Below, piece after piece: positions 18,466 through 26,461 of a stretch of DNA of 64,000 bases. The stretch is from Bacteroidales bacterium UBA4814. GTDB lineage: Bacteria; Bacteroidota; Bacteroidia; Bacteroidales; UBA7960. The first letter of the stretch is position 1, and each line of letters starts with the position of its first letter. Position numbers and translations under genes: made by a program. Below the pieces are notes generated by a model, which saw only the letters and a program-made list of their open reading frames with translations, ran no database searches and was not told where the DNA came from. The stretch lies in assembly GCA_002402465.1 (NCBI GenBank), contig DHFW01000049.1:248001-312000 (forward strand), in the 5' to 3' direction.

Positions 18466-18553
18466 CGCCCTCATTTAAAGGTTATGAAAAAAATCAGTAC
18501 CTTTATATTCAAATAGTTAAATAAAAACATTAGTTATTTCAACCTTCAAAAAC

Positions 18554-20020
18554 ATGCATTTTTTTCGAAAAAACTTCCTGGTTATTGCCAGCCTTGCTCT
18601 TATGGTTGTTGGTTTAAGTTCTTGCGGGCAAACTGCTGCCAGTTCTTCTGAAGAGGCAGGCTTTCCCAAACCAAAAAACATTATCTTTTTTATTGGCGAT
18701 GGCATGGGTTATAATCATGTGCTTGCTGCCAATTATTTTGAGTTTGGCCACGAAAAGGCTCAGCCATTTGAGCAGGCCGACTGGACACAGGTAGGTCTTG
18801 CCACTTATCCGGCCGTGACCCGCAAGCGCGATGGCGAAGTGGTTTTCGGCACAGGTTACAGTCCTCGTCAGTCTTGGAGTGATGCCTCATACAACAACCG
18901 CGACTATACCGACAGTGGTGCCGGTGGCACTGCCCTGTCAACTGGGCGTAAAACCTATAACAGCTCGATCGGGATTGGCGTTGATGGCGACACCCTGACC
19001 CATATTAGCCAGGCCGCAAAAGCCCTTAATAAGTCCATTGGGGTGGTTTCAAGCGTGCCGCTTAGCCATGCTACCCCGGCAAGCTTTGTGGCACACAACA
19101 GCGATCGCCGCAATTATGAAGAAATTGCACGCTACATGTTTTTCAACACCCGTTTGGACCTAATCATGGCCATTGGTCATCCCAATTATGACGACGATGG
19201 CCGTTCTTCCGAAAACAACGGCCGTTATGTTGGTGGTCGCCAAATTTGGGATTTGTTGGAGAAAAATGAAGGCCTCACTGAGTTTGACACTGGCGATCAG
19301 GTTTTCAGGGTGCAGGATGCCAATGGCAACGGCCATCCCGATCCGTGGACAGTGATTCAGTCGCGCGAAGAATTTTTGAACCTGGCCAGCGGTGACACCC
19401 CCAGCCGGGTGCTGGGTGTTCCAAAGGTTCACGCTACCTTGCAACAAGGGCGTTCGGGGGGCGAAAATGAAGTCGTGCCTTTTTCCCAAACCTTGAATGC
19501 CAATGTGCCCACCCTGGCAGAAATGACCCGTGCCGCATTGAATGTACTTGGGAAAAACCCCAAAGGCTTTTTCGTAATGATTGAAGGCGGTGCCATCGAC
19601 TGGGCAAGCCACGACAATCATTTGGTAAGAACCATTGAAGAGCAGATCGATTTTAACAATTCAGTAAAAGCAGCCATTGAGTGGGTCGAGAAATACAGCA
19701 GTTGGGACGAAACTTTGATCATTATCACTGCCGACCATGAAACGGGCTATTTAACCGGCCCCGATCACCCCGAGAAGGTGAATGCACCCGTGGTAAACAT
19801 GGGAAAAGGAAATCTTCCAGGACATAAATTTAACTGGGATAACCACACCAACACCCTGGTGCCCTTTTATGCCAAAGGTCCAGGTCAGGAGCTTTTCAGG
19901 CTGGCTGCCGGCGAGAAAGACCCCGTTCGTGGCCCTTACTTACAAAACGTCCAGGTGCCGCAAACCATTTTTATGATGTGGGGTATGCCCAACATTGAAA
20001 CACATAGGTTAAGCCGGTAA
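18554..20020 (+). CDS. Alkaline phosphatase, lipoprotein
   Basis: A 488-residue metal-dependent phosphomonoesterase. Metal ligands begin with IGDGMG (about 48-53). The phosphorylated Ser lies near residue 121 in TDSGAGGTALSTG. The later ligand motif is TADHETG near residue 393, and DWASHDN supplies another zinc site. The N-terminus is a lipoprotein signal with lipobox LSSC, so the enzyme is membrane-anchored outside the cytoplasm, where it would release phosphate from organic phosphates. It is monocistronic with its own terminator. Phosphate control is plausible, but I see no Pho-box. Confidence 0.92.
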   Translation: MHFFRKNFLVIASLALMVVGLSSCGQTAASSSEEAGFPKPKNIIFFIGDGMGYNHVLAANYFEFGHEKAQPFEQADWTQVGLATYPAVTRKRDGEVVFGTGYSPRQSWSDASYNNRDYTDSGAGGTALSTGRKTYNSSIGIGVDGDTLTHISQAAKALNKSIGVVSSVPLSHATPASFVAHNSDRRNYEEIARYMFFNTRLDLIMAIGHPNYDDDGRSSENNGRYVGGRQIWDLLEKNEGLTEFDTGDQVFRVQDANGNGHPDPWTVIQSREEFLNLASGDTPSRVLGVPKVHATLQQGRSGGENEVVPFSQTLNANVPTLAEMTRAALNVLGKNPKGFFVMIEGGAIDWASHDNHLVRTIEEQIDFNNSVKAAIEWVEKYSSWDETLIIITADHETGYLTGPDHPEKVNAPVVNMGKGNLPGHKFNWDNHTNTLVPFYAKGPGQELFRLAAGEKDPVRGPYLQNVQVPQTIFMMWGMPNIETHRLSR

Positions 20021-20041
20021 AATATGGTCGTTTTAAACAGG

Positions 20042-20074
20042 AAAGAGGCTGTCAGGTTTTGGCAGCCTCTTTTT
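20042..20074 (+). terminator. Terminator after the alkaline phosphatase gene
   Basis: AAAGAGGCTGTC pairs with GGCAGCCTCTTT across a short loop and ends in a T run. Confidence 0.7.
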
Positions 20075-20083
20075 GCAAAAAAA

Positions 20084-20152
20084 CCCCGGGACAGTTTTCT
20101 GTCCCGGGGCTACCAATCAACTAACCAAAACAACAACATGAAGAAAAACTAA
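20084..20152 (+). promoter_or_regulatory. Orphan hairpin plus leader-like sequence with a four-codon ORF
   Basis: A perfect 11-bp stem CCCCGGGACAG / CTGTCCCGGGG (20084-20109) is followed by a C/A-rich, G-free stretch and ATG AAG AAA AAC TAA (MKKN stop) at 20138-20152. The look is that of a gene leader, but no rightward gene follows: the next gene converges. The rest of the 359-base gap holds two terminators and AT-rich sequence. Confidence 0.4.
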
Positions 20153-20303
20153 ATATCTTTTGTAAAATTAATGCTGTTTTATGTCCAAATTAAGGCTCTG
20201 CATTAATAACTCAAATAGAACCAAAATGTTTTGCCAAGGCGAAAAAATATTATACAAAAAATGTTAAACGTACTATTAAATTTCTTAACTATTTTTTAAA
20301 AAA

Positions 20304-20351
20304 CCGCCCGGACCGCATCAAACCCTTTGTAAATAAACCCTGTCCGGGCGG
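20304..20351 (-). terminator. Terminator of the PLP lyase gene
   Basis: CCGCCCGGAC and GTCCGGGCGG form a 10-bp stem with a 28-base loop. On the minus strand it is followed by a T run (A run at 20298-20303). Confidence 0.65.
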
Positions 20352-20379
20352 AAAACAAAGCTGAACTGATCTATGAAAA

Positions 20380-21579
20380 CTATATTATGTTGAGTGTTTC
20401 AAGGCAATGCTTAATTTTTTGCCAGGTGCGTTCAATATCGTGATCGAGCCCCACAGAGAAGCGAATCAGGCCTTCCGAGAGTCCCATTTTCTTTTGCACA
20501 TCGTCGGGCACTTCGCTCGAAGTGCTCTTTCCTGAATTGCTGAACAAAGTTTTGAAATAACCGAGGCTCACGGCAAGGTAGCCTACGCCTTCTTTCTGCA
20601 TCATTTCCATAAGCTGCGAAGCCCGTTCGCTGGTTTCCAGGTCGATGGCAATCATGCCGCCAAATCCGAAATCAGGATGCATGAGTTCTTTCATGAGTTC
20701 GTGCTGCGGGTGCTCGGGCATGCCGGGGTAAAGGAACTTAAGGCCCACTTCCTTGAACTTGCTGGCCAGGAACATGGCATTGTGGCTGTGTTGCTTCATG
20801 CGTATGTGCAAGGTATGCAGGTTTTTATGGATGCTCGACGAGCGCATGGGGTCGAGCACGGGGCCCAGCAGCATGGCAGTGCCGGTGTTTACATCGGCCA
20901 GGGAAGCGATAAACTCTTCGGTGCCGCAAATGGCGCCGGCCACGCAGTCGTTCTTGCCGTTAATGAATTTGGTCATGCTGTATACTACCACGTCAGCGCC
21001 CAGCTTGGCGGGAGCAATCATCATGGGGGTAAAAGTATTGTCCACCACCAGCTTCACCTTGTGCCTGCGCGAAATTTGGGCCAGGGCGGGCAGGTCAGAG
21101 ATATGCAGCAAGGGGTTGGTCATCGACTCGGTATAGATCATGGTGGTGTTGTGGCGGATGGCTTTTTCCACCTGCTCCAGGTTGGTAATATCCACGAAAG
21201 TGACCTCAATTTTGAATTTCCTAAGGTAGTTGGCCATAAAGGCGAAGGTTCCGCCATAGGTGGTAATGCTCGACACGATGTGGTCGCCGGTGCTGCAAAG
21301 CTGCAAAATGGCACTAGTAATGGCACTCATGCCCGAAGCAGTCACCCATGCAGCCTCGGTGCCTTCCATGGCGGCCAGGGCCTCGGCCAGGTATTTGTTC
21401 GAGGGGTTCCAGTGGCGTGAGTACAAGAAACACCCCTGCTGCTCCCCGTGGAAGGTGTCGACCATGGTCTTGGCTTCCATAAATGTGTAGGTGGCTGAGT
21501 CGGTTATCGACGGGTTTACGTCGCCAAACTCACCAAACTGAAGCAGGTCCTGAATGTTGGATGCGGGATCAAATTTCAT
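20380..21579 (-). CDS. Cys/Met-metabolism PLP enzyme, probably methionine gamma-lyase or cystathionine lyase/synthase
   Basis: A 399-residue PLP enzyme of the Cys/Met metabolism family. The Schiff-base Lys is in YSMTKFINGKND (family consensus S-x-TKY-x-GH), and the PLP-phosphate contacts lie in the FLYSRHWNPS region and SGMSAI. It begins at the ATG at 21579 (MKFDPASN); an upstream in-frame start at 21642 would overlap its own promoter element. Substrate choice within the family (methionine gamma-lyase, cystathionine gamma-lyase or -synthase) cannot be fixed by eye. The divergent Lrp-type gene and two palindromes between them suggest amino-acid-responsive control. Confidence 0.88.
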   Translation of the reverse strand: MKFDPASNIQDLLQFGEFGDVNPSITDSATYTFMEAKTMVDTFHGEQQGCFLYSRHWNPSNKYLAEALAAMEGTEAAWVTASGMSAITSAILQLCSTGDHIVSSITTYGGTFAFMANYLRKFKIEVTFVDITNLEQVEKAIRHNTTMIYTESMTNPLLHISDLPALAQISRRHKVKLVVDNTFTPMMIAPAKLGADVVVYSMTKFINGKNDCVAGAICGTEEFIASLADVNTGTAMLLGPVLDPMRSSSIHKNLHTLHIRMKQHSHNAMFLASKFKEVGLKFLYPGMPEHPQHELMKELMHPDFGFGGMIAIDLETSERASQLMEMMQKEGVGYLAVSLGYFKTLFSNSGKSTSSEVPDDVQKKMGLSEGLIRFSVGLDHDIERTWQKIKHCLETLNII

Positions 21580-21639
21580 GTGTCGTTGTTTTTTAAAGGG
21601 CCTGTTTAGATATGCTGCATAGGCCCCGGGTTTGTTCTG

Positions 21640-21647
21640 CAAAAATA
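21640..21647 (-). promoter_or_regulatory. -7 element of the PLP lyase promoter
   Basis: Minus strand TATTTTTG, an exact TAnnTTTG, 60 bases before the lyase ATG. No TTG lies at the -33 position; the palindrome 21662-21679 is there instead. Confidence 0.5.
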
Positions 21648-21661
21648 TTGAATTTTCTGAA

Positions 21662-21679
21662 AATTCCTATAAAGGAATT
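21662..21679. promoter_or_regulatory. Palindrome, candidate Lrp-family operator (lyase side)
   Basis: AATTCC, six bases, GGAATT, a perfect inverted repeat. It covers the -33 region of the leftward lyase promoter. Confidence 0.5.
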
Positions 21680-21706
21680 AGAAAAAAAGTAGAAAAAATA
21701 CTTTGT

Positions 21707-21723
21707 GCTTACAAATCGTAAGC
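21707..21723. promoter_or_regulatory. Palindrome, candidate Lrp-family operator (regulator side)
   Basis: GCTTAC, five bases, GTAAGC, a perfect inverted repeat. It covers the -33 region of the rightward regulator promoter. Confidence 0.5.
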
Positions 21724-21732
21724 AAAAAAGTG

Positions 21733-21740
21733 TAAATTTG
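21733..21740 (+). promoter_or_regulatory. -7 element of the Lrp-type regulator promoter
   Basis: TAAATTTG, an exact TAnnTTTG, 28 bases before the regulator ATG. Confidence 0.5.
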
Positions 21741-21768
21741 TAAAAAATCGAACAGAAATTTTTTATAC

Positions 21769-22263
21769 ATGGACAAAGGCTTTCAAATTGATAGTACTGA
21801 CAAGAAGATTCTTGAAATTCTATCGGCCAATGCCCGCATGCCCTTTCTGGAAGTGGCCCGCGTGTGTGGCATAAGTGGGGCCGCGGTACACCAGCGCGTG
21901 CAAAAGCTTATGGATGCCGGCATCCTCGATGGCTCGCAGTTTTGCCTCAACCCCAAAGGCCTGGGATATTACACCTGCGCCTTTATCGGCATACAGGTAA
22001 ACCTGATGAGCACTTCCACCCACGAACAGGTGTTTCAGGCCATCAAAAAGATTCCCGAAATCGTCGAATGCCACCACATTTCTGGCAAATACTCTCTTTT
22101 TCTGAAAGTGTTTACCAAAAACAACGAACACCTGAAAAAAATCATTGTGGAAAAGATTCAGACCATCCCCGAGGTAACTTCCACCGAAACCTTTATATCG
22201 CTCCAGGAGGGTTTTGTAAGGCAATTGCCAATCAGCGAAGGCAATGTATTCTTTTATGAATAA
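21769..22263 (+). CDS. Lrp/AsnC-family transcriptional regulator
   Basis: A 164-residue regulator. Residues about 8-60 form the winged HTH (DSTDKKILEILSANARMPF, then VCGISGAAVHQRVQKL), and residues about 70-150 the RAM/AsnC ligand domain that binds amino acids and drives octamer formation. It is divergent from the Cys/Met PLP lyase with 189 bases between the start codons. It probably senses methionine, cysteine or another amino acid and controls the lyase and itself. That is inferred from position and the palindromes. Confidence 0.9.
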   Translation: MDKGFQIDSTDKKILEILSANARMPFLEVARVCGISGAAVHQRVQKLMDAGILDGSQFCLNPKGLGYYTCAFIGIQVNLMSTSTHEQVFQAIKKIPEIVECHHISGKYSLFLKVFTKNNEHLKKIIVEKIQTIPEVTSTETFISLQEGFVRQLPISEGNVFFYE

Positions 22264-22285
22264 TGCCGCTATGGCGGAAAATACT

Positions 22286-22318
22286 TTTGCAGTTTTTAGG
22301 CTCTAAGCCTTATTTTTG
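22286..22318 (+). promoter_or_regulatory. Promoter of riboflavin synthase
   Basis: TTTG (22286-22289), 21 bases, TATTTTTG (22311-22318). The leader is about 30 bases, and no FMN riboswitch is visible in it. Confidence 0.55.
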
Positions 22319-22352
22319 CACATCCCTATAAAATACCTAAAACCTGAAAAAT

Positions 22353-22961
22353 ATGTTTACCGGAATTGTTGAAACCACGGCCCGGGTGGTAAAGATTGAA
22401 AAAGACCGCGGCAACATACATTTCACCATGGAAACGCCCATTGCCGACGAATTGAAGGTCGACCAAAGCGTTTCGCACGATGGCGTTTGCCTTACCACCG
22501 TAAATGTTGACAAAGAGAAAAAGCAATATACCGTAACCGCCATACAGGAGACCCTCGACAAGACCAATATGCGCACCTGGCAGGAAGGTTATCGCGTTAA
22601 CTTGGAGCGCTGCATGCGCATCGATGGCCGCCTTGATGGGCACATCGTGCAGGGGCATGTGGACCAAACGGCTGTCTGCACCAAGGTGGAAGAGCTGGAC
22701 GGCAGCTGGAAATTTTGGTTTGAATACGACCGTGGCCCAAAAAACATTACCGTGGAAAAAGGTTCGATTTCCGTTAACGGCGTGAGCCTTACCGTGGTCG
22801 ACTCAGAACCCGGTTTGTTTTCCGTGGCCATTATCCCCTACACTTACGAGCACACCAATTTTGGCGACTTCAAGAAAGGTTCGGTGGTGAACCTCGAGTT
22901 TGATATCATTGGCAAATACGTGGCCCGCCTGCTCGAACAACACTTAGAAGCGAAGAAGTAA
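22353..22961 (+). CDS. ribE: Riboflavin synthase, alpha chain
   Basis: Joins two 6,7-dimethyl-8-ribityllumazine molecules into riboflavin. The protein has 202 residues with two repeated lumazine-binding barrels: MFTGIVETTARV to about 95, and GHIVQGHVDQTAVC to about 190. Both carry the family signatures (HDGVCLTTV and VNGVSLTVV). A C-terminal helix for trimer formation follows. The gene has its own promoter and is not in a rib operon here; the other riboflavin genes must be elsewhere. Confidence 0.95.
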   Translation: MFTGIVETTARVVKIEKDRGNIHFTMETPIADELKVDQSVSHDGVCLTTVNVDKEKKQYTVTAIQETLDKTNMRTWQEGYRVNLERCMRIDGRLDGHIVQGHVDQTAVCTKVEELDGSWKFWFEYDRGPKNITVEKGSISVNGVSLTVVDSEPGLFSVAIIPYTYEHTNFGDFKKGSVVNLEFDIIGKYVARLLEQHLEAKK

Positions 22962-22967
22962 AAAAAG

Positions 22968-23044
22968 GGTTGTCGTTGTTATCATGGTTAAAATCTTAAC
23001 AATGATCCCGCACGTGCGGGACGAAGCAGACAACAACGACAACC
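22968..23044. repeat. Nested inverted repeat between convergent ribE and tricorn genes
   Basis: Outer arms GGTTGTCGTTGTT and AACAACGACAACC (13 bp, perfect) enclose a perfect 14-bp palindrome CCCGCACGTGCGGG at 23007-23020. The same palindrome recurs at 39722-39735. It could act as a two-way terminator or be a mobile hairpin element. Confidence 0.6.
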
Positions 23045-23062
23045 TTGACAACCTTTTAACCC

Positions 23063-26000
23063 TTACTTGATTTCCACCTCTATCCATTCCGAACGGTCAG
23101 GATCTTCGGGGGTTTTCCATTTTTTAGGCGGGTTCTCTTCCAGCTCTTTCAGCAGCACTTCAATGGCTTTTTCCAGGGCCGGGTCTTGTCCGCGGGCCAC
23201 CAGGTGAGGTGCATCAACCACTTCAATATCGGGATAAATCCCAACACCCTCAATGATCCATTCGCCTTCCTGGTTGTAAATGCCGAAGCGAGGCACGGCA
23301 ATGTAACCGCCATCGGCCAGCCTTGCATTACCCGAGATGCCAACTAGTCCGCCCCAGGTACGGGTGCCAATGATGGTTCCCAGGTTTTTCTGGCGAAAGA
23401 AATAGGGGAAGGCATCGCCGCCCGAAGAAGAGTACTGGTTTATGAGCATCGCTTTAGGGCCGTCGTGCGCCACCCCGGGTGTGCGCATGGGGTCGAGGCC
23501 GGCGCGATGCCAATAGGCATGGGTGGTGCGGGTAAGCAATTCGGTGATTCGGTGAGGGATAAAACCCCCGCCGTTGAAGCGTTCATCAATAATCAGGGCT
23601 TCCTTGTGATGATATGCATACATGCCGCGGTTAATTTCGCGGGTGCCATCATCAGCGGTATTGGGTACATGAATGTATCCGATGCGGCCGCCCGAGAGAC
23701 GATCCACCATTTCTCGGCGGGTCTCCACCCAGTCGTAATACATCAGCTCCTGCTCGTTGGCAATGGGCCGAATAGTGTAGGTGCGGGCACCCTCGGCCGT
23801 AGGACGGCTGTTTACGGTAATGCGCGTGGCTTTATCCACCCGATTTTCAAGGAACAGATAGGGGTTATCGGCAATGAACACCGGATGGCCTTCGATGGCT
23901 ATGATGTAATCGCCTTCGCGGATGTCGATGCCTTGCTCGGTCAGGGGGGAGCGGCGGGTAGGATTCCAGTTTTCGCCCTGGTATATCTTGGTGATGCGGT
24001 AGCGGTTGTTCTGCAGGTCGGCGCCCAGTTTGGCTCCCAGCAGGCCGTTCTGCACCCTCTCAGGCCTTTCCCAGTCGCCGTAGTCCACATAGGCGTGGCC
24101 GGCATTGGTTTCAGCAACCATTTCGCCAAACATATAATCGAGGTCGAAACGATGGTTCACCGAAGGCATCAGCTTCAGGTAGCGCTCATAAAATCCGTCC
24201 CAGTCCACATTATGAATGTTGGCCACATAATAAAAGTCGCGTACAATGCGCCAGCCATCCCTGAAAATTTGCTCCCATTCCTTGCGGGGTTCAATTTTCA
24301 TGGTCAGGTCTTTCAGGTCGAGTTGTCCGTCGCCGGCTTTCTGGTTGGGTGCCAGGCTGGCCACTGCATATTCGCCGCGGTGCATATACAGAAACTTGCT
24401 GCCATCGGCCGATACGGTGGCGAAGCGAATGCCGGGCATGATCAGGTCATTTTTCTGTTCTTTTACATTGTAACGGTTAAAGCCCTCGTTGTTGCTGTAA
24501 ACAATGCCATCCTTCACGGCCTGCAGGCTGCCATAGCTGCCGGCGGGCATGGGGAAGGCCACAATGCGGTTTTCTGCCCCAACGGGATCTATGCGCACCA
24601 CGACATCCTTTCCTGCATCGTTTCTGTCATTGCTGGCAGCTTTTTCTTCCGTTTCTTTGGGCTCGAACAGGCGGGGGCTGTCGACGGTAAGCGGAAGGGC
24701 ATAAATGCGGGTGGCGTTGGTGTAAAGGTAGTTGTCCTCGAAGCTCGAGCGGGTAAGGTTAAACGTGCGGTTCGAGGTGAAGAAGATATATTGTCCGTCT
24801 TTCGAGAACACGGGGCTGCGGTCACTAAACGTGTCGCCGGTCAGTTGAAACTTGTTGTCGGCACCTATTTCGTAAACCCAAACGGCGCTCTGGCCATTTT
24901 CGCTGTTTTTGGTATAGGCGATCCAGCGCGAGTCGGGCGAGAAGCTGTACGAATGGATCTCGTCGGAGGTGGCGCGGTCAACCCTTACCAGGTTTCCGGT
25001 CTGCACATCGAGCAGCTGCAGGTACATGCTGCGGTCGAAGAAAGCCAGGTAACGGCTGTCGGGCGACCATTCGGCCTGGTATTTCCAGCCTTTGGAGTTT
25101 TGTGTGATTTGCCGCGCTTGTGCACCCTCCTTGTTTTCGAGCAGGTAAACCTCGTATTCGCCCGAAGCGTCAGAATAATAGGTGATCCACTTTCCGTCGG
25201 GCGACCACTTTGGATACACCTCGCGCACGGCCTGAGTGTTGGTAAGGTTACGAATGGTGCCGGGTCCGGCAGGTACCGAAAAGATATCGCCGCGGGCATC
25301 GATCAGCACCCGGTTGCCCGATGGCGAAAGGGCCACACTGTGAATGTGGTCCTTCACATTTTTGAAATAGGGCAGGGTGTTGGCATTGTCGAAATGGATG
25401 TTTACCACCACGCGCTGCTGGGTGCCGCGGTCGAGGTCGAGCTTGAAAAGTTGTCCGCCGCTCTCATAAACCAACAGGTTGTTGGTACCGGCAGGCCACA
25501 TCACATCAAATTCGTTGTGATGGGTGATCTGCTGCACCTGTTTGGTGTTCAGGTCGTAGCTGTAAATGTTGAGCCACAGGTCGCGATCGGAGGCAAAATA
25601 GATTTTGTTGCCATGCCAGTGGGGAATATGGTCGGTGCCCACCCAGTCGGTGATTTGCTCCGAGTAATTGTTTTCCAGGTCGTAAGTCCAGATGTTGCTG
25701 GCCCGTCCGCCTTTGTAGCGTTTCCAGGTGCGGAATTCGCGGTCGGGCCAGGTAAAGGCCATTTTCTTATTGTCGGGCGAGAGCACGCCAAAGCCGCCAT
25801 AGGGAATGGGCAGTTCTTCTTCAAAGCCGCCATCGATGCTCACCAGGAAGTATTTGCTCATGCGGTCGCCGTATTCGGTACGGTTGCTGCGAAATAGCAC
25901 CTTCTTGCTGTCGGCGGTCCAGCCCAGGGGAATATTGTCGAAGCCTCCGCGCTGAGGCATAGGGCCCACATCGTTGTAATAGGTGAGCTGCTTAGGTGTA

Positions 26001-26299
26001 CCGCCTTTCGAAGGCATTACGAAAATCTGGCGGGTGCCGGTGTATTCGGCCGAGAAGGCGATCCACTGCCCGTCGGGCGAGAGTTTCGGGAAAAGCTCCA
26101 GCCCCTTGTGGGAAGTGAGCCTGTGGGCGTCACCGCCTGTGGCAGGCACCGTCCAGAGGTCGCCGGCATACACAAATACGATTTGATCGCCGCTAATGTG
26201 CGGATAGCGTATCAGGCGGGCATCGTCGAGGGCCATGGCGCCCTGGAACACAAACAGCAGGGCCGCCAGCAGCATGATCTTTTTGAAAAAATGGTTCAT
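23063..26299 (-). CDS. Tricorn protease homologue, exported
   Basis: A 1078-residue peptidase. It has a signal peptide (cleaved near GAMA), then a long beta-propeller region (about 25-650) with repeated LSPDG/WSPDGKWI motifs. A PDZ domain (about 750-850, around EQGIDIREGDYIIAIEG) and a tail-specific S41 protease domain follow. The nucleophile Ser lies in NQYSSSGGDAF near residue 957, then GTRTWGGLVG. Archaeal tricorn degrades peptides in the cytosol; the signal peptide here places it in the periplasm. It lies downstream of the M3 peptidase gene and points the same way, but a terminator separates them. Confidence 0.92.
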   Translation of the reverse strand: MNHFFKKIMLLAALLFVFQGAMALDDARLIRYPHISGDQIVFVYAGDLWTVPATGGDAHRLTSHKGLELFPKLSPDGQWIAFSAEYTGTRQIFVMPSKGGTPKQLTYYNDVGPMPQRGGFDNIPLGWTADSKKVLFRSNRTEYGDRMSKYFLVSIDGGFEEELPIPYGGFGVLSPDNKKMAFTWPDREFRTWKRYKGGRASNIWTYDLENNYSEQITDWVGTDHIPHWHGNKIYFASDRDLWLNIYSYDLNTKQVQQITHHNEFDVMWPAGTNNLLVYESGGQLFKLDLDRGTQQRVVVNIHFDNANTLPYFKNVKDHIHSVALSPSGNRVLIDARGDIFSVPAGPGTIRNLTNTQAVREVYPKWSPDGKWITYYSDASGEYEVYLLENKEGAQARQITQNSKGWKYQAEWSPDSRYLAFFDRSMYLQLLDVQTGNLVRVDRATSDEIHSYSFSPDSRWIAYTKNSENGQSAVWVYEIGADNKFQLTGDTFSDRSPVFSKDGQYIFFTSNRTFNLTRSSFEDNYLYTNATRIYALPLTVDSPRLFEPKETEEKAASNDRNDAGKDVVVRIDPVGAENRIVAFPMPAGSYGSLQAVKDGIVYSNNEGFNRYNVKEQKNDLIMPGIRFATVSADGSKFLYMHRGEYAVASLAPNQKAGDGQLDLKDLTMKIEPRKEWEQIFRDGWRIVRDFYYVANIHNVDWDGFYERYLKLMPSVNHRFDLDYMFGEMVAETNAGHAYVDYGDWERPERVQNGLLGAKLGADLQNNRYRITKIYQGENWNPTRRSPLTEQGIDIREGDYIIAIEGHPVFIADNPYLFLENRVDKATRITVNSRPTAEGARTYTIRPIANEQELMYYDWVETRREMVDRLSGGRIGYIHVPNTADDGTREINRGMYAYHHKEALIIDERFNGGGFIPHRITELLTRTTHAYWHRAGLDPMRTPGVAHDGPKAMLINQYSSSGGDAFPYFFRQKNLGTIIGTRTWGGLVGISGNARLADGGYIAVPRFGIYNQEGEWIIEGVGIYPDIEVVDAPHLVARGQDPALEKAIEVLLKELEENPPKKWKTPEDPDRSEWIEVEIK

Positions 26300-26387
26300 G
26301 ATTTTGGTTGGGATTTAATGGGAGTAATTTGGATAAGATAATTTGTTTTAAGGGGTAAAGATATTAAAAGCACAGGAAAAGATAAAA

Positions 26388-26444
26388 AAAGACCGCAGCG
26401 GAATGAAGTCCGCTACGGTCTTTGACATTTTTCCCCGAAAGGGG
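26388..26444 (-). terminator. Terminator after the M3 peptidase gene
   Basis: A 15-bp stem with one mismatch (AAAGACCGCAGCGGA / TCCGCTACGGTCTTT, 26388-26423) with an A run on its left, which is a T run on the minus strand. A second small hairpin CCCC-GAAA-GGGG is at 26433-26444. Confidence 0.7.
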
Positions 26445-26461
26445 TTTAATTAATTAAAAAA

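Noticed and set aside
23465..25897. 810-codon open frame antisense to the tricorn gene
   Set aside because: It has no recognisable domain, its amino-acid text mirrors the tricorn codons, and the tricorn frame on the other strand has clear motifs throughout. Long antisense frames are common where the sense gene is GC-biased.
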